In this document: positions 45,230-53,627 of the stretch, piece by piece
How positions within the stretch are numbered: the first letter of the stretch is position 1
Layout: each line of letters starts with the position of its first letter
Assembly: GCF_030272615.1 (NCBI RefSeq)
Contig: NC_081405.1
Location: forward strand, 610,887,065-610,951,064
Direction of reading: 5' to 3'
Source: Cryptomeria japonica
Taxonomy: Eukaryota > Streptophyta > Pinopsida > Cupressales > Cupressaceae
Length of the DNA: 64,000 nucleotides
Program-made: the position numbers and the translations under genes
The notes under the pieces: model-generated
What the model was told of the DNA's origin: nothing
The model's input: the letters and a program-made list of their open reading frames with translations, nothing else
The model's database searches: none

Positions 45230-45454
45230 TCTTGGCATTGTGTTGTCATTGATGTCAACTGGTATAGGATGGCAACCGATATGGGAGAGTGATGAGCAAT
45301 GCTATCATTGATGAATACTAGAAATGGTGTCATTCATGTCAACTAGTATTGCAGGTTATCGGTATAGCTTGTCACAAATAAGAAAATGATTTCAACTAGC
45401 ATTGTGGTCATTGGAGTCAGTGGTACACAAGTTAGTGTTGACTTATGTTGAAGA
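45230..45454 (+). repeat. Element H 3' LTR, first piece
   Basis: Starts TCTTGGCATT (TG mutated to TC) and matches 39253-39478. Interrupted by element I after GAAGA (45450-45454). Confidence 0.9.
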
Positions 45455-46234
45455 TGTTGGCATATGCACACTCCAATGAGACATTGTATGTGATTGAAGG
45501 TTTTTTCATTGATGGAAACCTTGCAATCCTATGACACCGGCAAGACATTATACCGACAAAGCATTACACCGGCAAGATAGTGCACTGGCATCAGCAGAAC
45601 ACTCTACACCAGCACCGGCACAGAGGCCGATAGGATTTTTGTTATGTAAATATTTTGTTTATTATTGTAAGCTGACTTGGAAAATTGTAAAATGACTCTT
45701 ATATATAAAGGAGATCATTATAGACATTTGTAATAGTGATGTAAGAAGCATAAAAGAAAATATTAGGCAGACCTAATATGCGAAATATAGGTCAGAGGTA
45801 TATGTAAAGAATAGAGCAGGAACCGGTACTAAATCTGGCATTGAAGATGCTATTGTACAGCAATACAAGTTATTGGATTAGTATAATCCTTATTGTAAGT
45901 CAGTGTGACTTCCCATTGATCAGTGAGCTCTAGGCAGTTGGCCTTCCTGCATGTGCAGGCCCCTTTTGTAAGTAATATTCTCGTATTGGCTTGTGAGTGA
46001 ATATTGTGGGTGACAAATCCCACCGAGCTTTTTCCCACACTAGGTTTCCTCATTAAACATCTTGTGTTATGGTGTAATTTTCATGTGGATATTCTTGATT
46101 TTGTTTATTGCATTATTTCTTGCATATCGGTACACTGTTATATTATGTTTTGCATGTTTTAACTTGAAAAATTCTTATTATTAGTTAGATACTGATTCAA
46201 CCCCCCCCTCTTAGTATCTATGGGACCCCTAACA
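45455..46234 (+). repeat. Element I 5' LTR
   Basis: TGTTGGCATATG ... CCCTAACA. Includes a TATATAAAG-like TATA at about 45710-45718. The PBS-proximal C-loop hairpin is at 46186-46220 with a 10-bp stem (one G-T pair). Confidence 0.93.
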
Positions 46235-46250
46235 ATTGGTATCAGAGCTT
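46235..46250 (+). other. Element I primer binding site
   Basis: ATTGGTATCAGAGCTT contains the perfect tRNA-Met-type PBS, right after the LTR. Confidence 0.93.
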
Positions 46251-46305
46251 GGTCCTTTATTTTTAGAAGCCTAACAACTTGAGGAAGATCTTGACACTGG
46301 TAAAG

Positions 46306-47318
46306 ATGGAAAATCTGATGAAGCAACTTGAAGGAACTCTTACAGACTATGATGCAGAGAAATTGAAAAATATCAAATTAGAAGATGATTTAAGGGCAAC
46401 TCAGGATAACTCAGGATATCATTCAAGCACTTCAAGAAAATTTTACTGTTGCAAGAAATAATAGAAGAGAACTTTGTGAAAAACTACAAAATGAGTGATG
46501 AAAAGGAATCACTCAATGATATGATAAGAAAGTTGAAACAAGAGATCATGACAACAAAAAATGAAATGCAAGATATGACTATGAGATTTTGCAAAGAGAT
46601 TGAGGATAGGAAGAAGAATGAAGAAGAATTGACCAGAAGACTAAGTGATGCAGCAAATGAGAACACAAGACTTAGCTATGAAAATGATATGTTGAAGGTA
46701 GATCTGATGCATACTCAGAATGACTCAAATGAACTAATGAGACAAAAAGAAATCTTGGAAAGAGAACTGCAAATTACAAATCAACACAAAGAAAAATTCA
46801 AGAAAAGCTCAAAGGAACTTGGTACCTTGCTGAAGAATCAAAAACCTAAAGGTGACACTTCTGGAATTGGCTTTGAAGTTGGTGAAAGCTCTGGTACTAC
46901 AAATACTCAAGATCACAGCAAACCGGTAAGGCAACCTAATGCTTATAAATTCAATGGAAAATGCTTTAATTGTAATAAGTATTTTCATAGAGCAAATGAA
47001 TGTAGATCTAGAAATTATCAGAATATCAGCACACCCATTGGTCAATGTTCAAAATGCAACAAAATTGGTCACAACTCTAAAAATTGCAGAATGAATGTGA
47101 GATGTTATGTTTGTGGAAGATTTGGACATTTATCAAATCAATGCAGAACACAAACTGGCATAGGTTATGGGAAAGCTATTCAGAAGAATATTGTAACTTG
47201 TTATGCATGTAACAAGGTTGGGCATATTGCTAAATTTTGTAGAAGTAAAGGAATACCGGTAGACAACAAAATTGCTAGCTTGAAAGGTAAAGGAAAAGTT
47301 GAAGAGGTTAAGCAATAA
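46306..47318 (+). pseudogene. gag: Element I gag: coiled coil plus four CCHC knuckles
   Basis: ATG at 46306, 56 bases past the PBS. The first ~170 residues are a long charged coiled coil without a UBN2-type capsid. A 10-base tandem duplication (ACTCAGGATA near 46396-46420) shifts the frame; the main frame is 46449-47318. Four CX2CX4HX4C knuckles follow: 46962-47003, 47046-47087, 47103-47144 and 47199-47240, all with metal ligands intact. Four knuckles are more than the one or two usual for copia gag. It would bind RNA. Confidence 0.82.
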
Positions 47319-47773
47319 TTCTCAAAACAATGGATTAGAAAAGCTGATCTAAATATTGAGAATACTTCTCCACCGGTAGAACCAACCAATGCTTCACCGG
47401 TAGAACAAAGTGATACTTCACTGGCAGGACAGAGCAGTGCTCCACCGATAGGAAGTTCTTCATCTAATTGAAGAAAATTTCCTTGAGGGTTTGGAAATCA
47501 AATGAAACATCTGCTAATTATTCCCTTAGTTAGAGATAAGAAGTTGAAAATTACTTATTACTGGCAGACAATGTTAAGTGAATACTTAACTGGCATGCAA
47601 TTAATGTGGTAGATGGCAAAAAGACACTATAAAAGTTATGTTTTGGCTCCATTTCATTTCACCGTGATTTCAAATTTTCAAAGAGCACGAAGATTCCGAG
47701 CTAAGGCATTTCGAGCAAGAAGTAAGCACACTCCAAGCAATCATCCATCCAAGGTAGTAAAAGGTATTTAATC
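47319..47773 (+). promoter_or_regulatory. Element I gag-ORF2 spacer with a TATA-like box
   Basis: 455 bases. The early part still reads a proline/threonine-rich gag tail with repeated PPV/SPV-type segments. TATAAAAG at 47628-47635 lies 139 bases before the ATG of the second gene (47774), a spacing compatible with an internal promoter. No other gene found. Confidence 0.45.
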
Positions 47774-48988
47774 ATGGCATCCACCTTTGCAATTGAATAC
47801 ATAGCAAACCCTACTATTGTTGAAGTAATAAAAAGACCTAGGCCCATATTTTAGTTAGTTCCGGAGATAGTAAAGAAGGATGATACCTTAGGTGCATTTT
47901 CTCAAATTCCTAAGGGAGTTGTATATGCTGAAGACCCTAGAATTTACATCCACTGCAACATTGAAGAGTTAGGAGATGAGGAAATCAAAACCATGTATAA
48001 AACCATAATATGTGATAACACCGGTAATGTGAAGGATGAACACAAGATTATTGAAACCCCAGGATTTACAAAAATCCTTAGCATTCCTGAATTTCTAAAG
48101 GATGTGATTGGGATAGTTTTAAGCAAAGTACATGGAGAATTTCTCTGGTTAGATGCAATCTATAAGATCACCAAGGAAGCTGTGAAAGTTGTCACAGGGT
48201 TACCGGCCACCGGTAAGAGACCAAATAAAACCAAGAAGGTTCCAAATGACCTAGTTACAAAACTAACTAGTGCAACATTTGATAAGAGGTCTCTAAGGGT
48301 TAATGATGTAAAAGATATCAATGTGAGATTCATCAGTATGATATTAGGTTATAAAGCCACTCATGCTAATAGACTTAATTTAGTTTCAAGTTTATGCATT
48401 AAGAGTGCTTATGATATGGTAACAGACAATGCAAAAATTGACATATGTGAATGGTTAAAGGATGAACTAATTGACAACCTTGGAAAAATCAAGAAGGACA
48501 AGAAAGGAACTTTCAGATTTGGAAATCTGTTAGTATGCCTAATGCTACACATAACAAAATAGGTTCCTGGTATAGGTTATACAGAACTTGGATATGACAT
48601 ACCAATAGGAAAGCAATTGACTAAACTGTTCAATAACATGGGTGAGAACAAGGAGAACAATATTGATGTCTTCTTTCAAGCATTAAAGACCAAAATGAAG
48701 AAAAGAATAAGGTTATCTCAGAAAATAGTAGACAAATACAAAGATGATATATGCTTTGTCATTAAGAAAGATGAAATCTGGATGGAAGCGGTCATCCCAA
48801 GAACAATTTGGGTAACTGAGATGGGCTATGAAACAGATGACCACATAGTTGAAACATATGCTAAAGCACTTTTGGAAGCCCCCAATGAACCTAAAGAAGA
48901 ATTATTTCATAGTGTTGAGACTATAGAAGGCCAAATACAATCAAAGAAAAGAGTGAAGAAGGTTGAGTGGTGCAGGCACAGGACCTAG
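47774..48988 (+). pseudogene. Element I second gene, unknown product
   Basis: One frame of ~405 codons from ATG 47774 (MASTFAIEYIANPTIVEV), interrupted only by TAG at 47852 and 48560 and ending in TAG at 48986. I do not recognise it. Visible pieces: FLWLDAIYKITKEAVKVVTG, LPATGKRPNKTKK and GTFRFGNLLVCLMLHI, then a lysine-rich region and an acidic C-terminus. The layout vaguely recalls domains carried by other plant retroelements (putative plant transposon protein type), but this is only an impression. It has no pol motif, zinc finger or signal peptide. Confidence 0.6.
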
Positions 48989-50529
48989 GAAGTCAAAATT
49001 ATTAAGGTTTATGCATTTTATTGAGTTTTTCATGTTTTGCATTGTAATAAGGATGAAAATTGAGCATCCATGTTGTTTTGGGCCTATATGTGTGGTCAAG
49101 ACATTCTAAGGCCATTTTATAAGCCTAGAATGCTCTTAGTCCACTAGGACCCCTCATGTGCACTCAAAACTCTTTTCATGATTTAGGTCTTGGGAATTGT
49201 TTAGGAAGTAGGTAGAGGTCATTTTAGACCCAATCCAATGATTAAAAGACCTTAGATTGATCATTTTTGGTCATTTTGCAAAGTTGTCAAAAAGTTGCAA
49301 AGTTGTCAAAAAAGTTGTCAAAGTTGCATGACAACTTTTCCAAAATTGGTTGTAGGGTAGTTTGAATGCCTCTAACTGTTGGAGATCAGTTAGTTGGGCA
49401 TGTGGAGGTCTATTTGAGGTTTTCCCTTCGAAATCCAAGAGGTTAGAAGGTTTTGTGATGTAAAAAGACCAATTTGCTGCAATAAAACACAGATTTTCTG
49501 AGAAAACATGTTTTGTACGACCTTGTACGGATTGGTACAGAAGATATAATGCCATGATTGTGTGGAGGACTGAATAAACTTTTGTTTGGTGGTGGTTTGA
49601 TCCAATTTGGTTCTGTGTGGTGAAAGTTATTGCATTTCTTTTTACTGTAACCCGTGAACCTAGGGTTTTGAGGTTTTTAACACAAAATGTTTGATATCTT
49701 GCAATCCCTACATTGAAAATTTCTAATTTTATGGGGTTTGCAAGGTATGAGGATGTATTTTAGGAGTCCTAAGTCTCAAAGTCTGGAAAACAAGGCAAGA
49801 GGGTGTTTGGTCCAGCAATAGGCTAAATATCTTCATGTATTCAGCCTGGCACATGATGAATGGAGATAGTTTTTGAAGAGAATGACCCAAGAACTAGTTC
49901 TAAACCATTGAAGTGTGTTCCTAGGAGGTGGGAAGACCTTCCAAAACCAATTCCCTCATAGTATGCACCCAACTTCCTTAGTTTCCAAGTGTTCCAAGCC
50001 AATTTGGCCAATTAGGCTTGTGAGACTTGTTGAGATTTGGGGGTTGCAGGAATGATGTGGGGATCTGCCCTTTTGAAGTATGTTTATTAACCACAAGGAG
50101 GAGTCAAAACCATTAAAAAAGTGTTAGGTCCCTTGGAAAAATCTTTTGGTATCACCTGATTTGCATTTTTGAGACCTAGTGGCCTAATAGGTCAAAGTGG
50201 GCAATTTGAGTCGGAGGGTTTGTAGAATCAAACCAAAGGTGGATTCATGATTGTCTAGGGTCAAATGAAGTGTCCCCATTGATTTTTCTGATCAGAGAAG
50301 TCATTTGAGTCATTTTCCTATTTTGTGGCCTATTGAGGGATTGAAGCCCTGAAGTCAAAATTGGATCAAAGTTGCATTTGTCTTGGTGAGTAGATTTGGT
50401 TTAGTGCAGGCTTTTAGATAGGTTTAGGAGTACCTTTGTAACCAACATCAAATGTGTGTGTGGTTGGTTGTACCTTTGGAGTCACCTCTTTGAACCCTAG
50501 AGGGTTTTTGAGTTTGGTCTCACACCTTC
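48989..50529 (+). other. Element I non-coding stretch, possible intron or insertion
   Basis: 1.5 kb without long frames between the second and third genes. Imperfect direct repeats flank it (48981-49006 and 50569-50595, about 20 of 27 matching), each ending in ATTAAG. The first is followed by GT (49007). Short tandem copies of AAGTTGTCAAAA lie at 49280-49331. Nothing else recognised. Confidence 0.45.
49280..49331 (+). repeat. Short tandem repeat, unit about 12 bases (AAGTTGTCAAAA)
   Basis: Four to five diverged units in a row. Probably slippage. Confidence 0.65.
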
Positions 50530-52605
50530 AGTTGTGTACTCTGCATCATTGAGGCATTTGTAAGGAAAGGATCCAGGAAAGCAAAAGTCATTAAGGAAGA
50601 TGTACTGAAGAAAACTGACATAATAGAGGATGAGTTGGTAGATCCACAACCTAAAACTCACCTATCACCATTAGGTACCTCTTCAGAAGGTGATATGCCA
50701 ACAACTTTTAAAAGAGTTGTAAGAAAAAGAGACCCCTCACCGCCAATCACTCCTTCACCTAGTAGAACAAGGCAAATGCAACAAGCCATGAGATCTCCAG
50801 TTAGAAAGGCCACACCAAAGAAGAAACTCACACCTAAGAAGAAGAAAAGGACAAACAGAGACTTGGCACCTCTTGATGTACTGCTAAATGAAATCACAGA
50901 GGAAGGAAAACTGAAGAACATAGGGAAAATCTATGACACTCTAACTACTGATGAGAAAGAGCAAGTTGAGAATAGTGTCATATTGCATATGGACATGTAC
51001 ATGAAATTTTTGATGGAAGTAGCAAATGAAATTCCTGATGATTTATTCAAAAGACTTGAGGCCAGAAGGAAAGCAGCGATAGAATTAGATAAGAAAATAA
51101 AAATTGAGAAACTACTTGCTGTATATTTGGTAAACTCTCCAAAGGAAATTGATGACTTGATTGCTCAAGCAAACCGATCAGTTTTCTCTACTGCACACTG
51201 GCATATTTCACTAATGGTAGGAAGAGTTAATGAAGTGATAGAGGAAATAGAAGATGGATGGGATATATTCCTAGTTGACAAAGAAAAACAAAAAGAGTAC
51301 AGGAACCCTAAACCTATAAAGGTATATTAGAAAGATAGAGACAAGGGGAAAGGCAAAGTTGGTGGACCACCAAGCATCAAAGTTAAAGACAACCTACACC
51401 CACCAGTGAAAACAACAACTACTAAAGATCAACCGGTAGTAGAAAATATGGATGTAGAGGATAGCAATTCTAATTTTGAAGTCCTATATACTGTAAATGT
51501 TGATACTCAGAAGATCAACATAATAGTGGATAAGGATTCAACTGACAAGTCAGATATGGCTAATGAGCCTCTGGTAGCAGGGGAAACATAGAAACTAGTA
51601 GAAGATATAGAGAAAAAGGTAGAAACTAAGTCTTAGACAGAGACAACACAACATATAGAGAAACCAACAGAACCAAAGGCACCGGAATAGGTACATAAGG
51701 AAACAGTGCCACCGGTAACCAGTGAAGTAGGAAAACTAGTGCTTAAAGAAATGCAGACACAAACTGACCTACCAGAGGTCAATACAAGCATGGTTACTAC
51801 CACTGGTACTTAGATTGTTGGATCATCATCAACATTCAAGTCAACAAATGTGACTGAGGTATTACTTGATTCTATCAAGAAAATAACTGACTATAGCTCA
51901 TAGGCTTATAAAGCAATTGATGATTCCATACCAATTTTGAAGCTAATAGCACCTAACTGTAATATAGATAATAAATATTCTTTAGGACAATTGGATACAT
52001 TGTGTAAATACATCTCAGAAAATATTGAGAAAATAAAGGAAGATTCAGTGAAGGATAAGGTAGAGATTGAAAAGAAGAAATTCTTTGATGAGGAAATAAA
52101 GAAGTGTAACAAAATTTTTGACACACTTCTACCGGAACTATGTAGTTTGTTGAAAGAATACAAAAATCTGTATAAAGATACATGTAAAACAAACTTTTTG
52201 ACTTTAGGTATTGACAAGAAAATAAGCAAGGCACGGGATGAGATAAATAAACTTGCAGACAATTTTGTCAACTCACCTGATTCACTATCAGTTTTTGAAG
52301 AGAAGATAGAAAATTTTGAGGAAGAACTACTCAAATTGGAAAGGGAGAAAGAAAGGACAATAAATAAGGCAAAACATTTGAGATCTAAACTAAGTCCAAG
52401 ATTGGACTATTTAGCATCTCTGTGGAAGGAAAATTCTAACACACTAACATAGGGCAGCAAAACACCGACAGAGCATTTGCAGCATCTCATCGGTATAGTG
52501 AAGAGAACTGAGACAACAATAAAAGATAGTAAGAAGTTTATGGATAGTATAAACTTAATTTTGGGAGATCTTTTTCAGATAATAACTACCCAACTACAAG
52601 GTTGA
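50530..52605 (+). pseudogene. Element I third gene, unknown product
   Basis: A single frame from at least 50551 to TGA 52603-52605, about 690 codons, broken by exactly seven stops, all TAG (51328, 51589, 51634, 51688, 51811, 51901, 52450). The start is not clear; no ATG opens it. The N-terminus is basic and proline/serine-rich (RKRDPSPPITPSPSRTRQ, then ATPKKKLTPKKKKR). The middle is acidic and helical, then threonine/valine-rich. The C-terminus (from 51937) is coiled coil (KIENFEEELLKLEREKER). No membrane segment. Position after gag and before the PPT is where env-like genes of Sireviruses lie; I do not claim homology. Confidence 0.6.
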
Positions 52606-52820
52606 GGTTATGGACAGCTGAACCTACAAACTCTACTGACATCTTGACAATCTTTGTCGTTGATGCCAAAGGGGGAGTAGTGGGATGAGAAAGTTCAAAA
52701 GACAGGAATCATATGCTTAGGGGGAGCATTCACATTTTTGGTAACATTTTTGGACTACACACTTTTGGACACTTTTTGAAATTTCTCATGAGTGTTGCCA
52801 TCAATTCCAAAGGGGGAGAG
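52606..52820 (+). other. Element I 3' tail with three purine tracts
   Basis: Purine tracts at 52668-52680 (CAAAGGGGGAGTAG), 52717-52727 and the polypurine tract 52809-52820, which touches the 3' LTR. Left arm of the boundary inverted repeat is 52794-52806, its partner 52873-52885 (12 of 13). Confidence 0.75.
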
Positions 52821-53622
52821 TGTTGGCATATGCACACTCCAATGAGACATTGTATGTGATTGAAGGTTTTGTCATTGATGGCAACCTTGCAATCCTATGG
52901 CACCGGCAAGACATTATACCGACAAAGCATTACACCGGCAAGATAGTGCATCGGCATTAGTAGAACACTCTACTCCAGCACCGGCATAAAAGAAAGAAAG
53001 TATACCGGCACAGAGGCTGACAGGATTTTTGTTATGTAAATATTTTGTTTATTATTGTAAGCCGACTTGGAAAATTGTAAAATGACTCTTATATATAAAG
53101 GAGATCATTATAGACATTTGTAATAGTGATGTAAGAAGCATAAAAGAAAATATTAGGCAAACCTAATGTGAGAAATATAGGTCAGAGGTATATGTAAACA
53201 ATAGAGCAGGAACCGGTACTGAATCTAGCATTGAAGATACTATTGTAAAGCAGTACAAGTTATTGGATTAGTATAATCCTTATTGTAAGTCAGTGTGACT
53301 TCCCATTAAGTAGTGAGCTCTAGGTAGTTGGCCTTCCTGCATGTGTAGGCCCCTTTTGTAAGTAATATTCTCTTATTGGCCAGTGAGTGAATATTGTGGG
53401 TCACAAATCCCACCGAGGTTTTTCCCACACCGGGTTTCCTCATTAAACATCTTGTGTTATGGTGTACTTTTCATGTGGATATTCTTGATTATGTTTATTG
53501 CATTATTTCTTGCATACTAGTACACTATTATATTATGTTATGCATGTTTTAACTTGAAAAATTCTTATTACTAGTTAGATACTGATTCACCCCCCCTCTC
53601 AGTATCTGTGGGACCCCTAACA
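52821..53622 (+). repeat. Element I 3' LTR
   Basis: Matches 45455-46234 but has ~24 extra bases at about 52982-53006, part of which repeats the ACCGGCA motif. C-loop hairpin at 53577-53607 (9-bp perfect stem). Confidence 0.93.
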
Positions 53623-53627
53623 AAAGA

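Larger units (their letters stand above)
45455..53622 (+). mobile_element. Element I: pol-less LTR element with three reading frames
   Basis: LTRs 45455-46234 (780 bp) and 52821-53622 (802 bp), target duplications GAAGA (45450-45454) and AAAGA (53623-53627). The 6.6-kb interior has a near-perfect PBS, a gag with four zinc knuckles, a second gene (47774-48988), a 1.6-kb non-coding stretch, a third gene (~50530-52605) and repeated purine tracts. No protease, RT, RNase H or integrase motif is visible. All three frames are decayed mostly by TAG. It is inserted in the 3' LTR of element H. Confidence 0.92.

Noticed and set aside
50635-52452. Seven in-frame TAG codons read as programmed readthrough or a recoded stop
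   Set aside because: Other elements of the window show TAG at CAG positions as well; decay of methylated CHG sites explains all of them.
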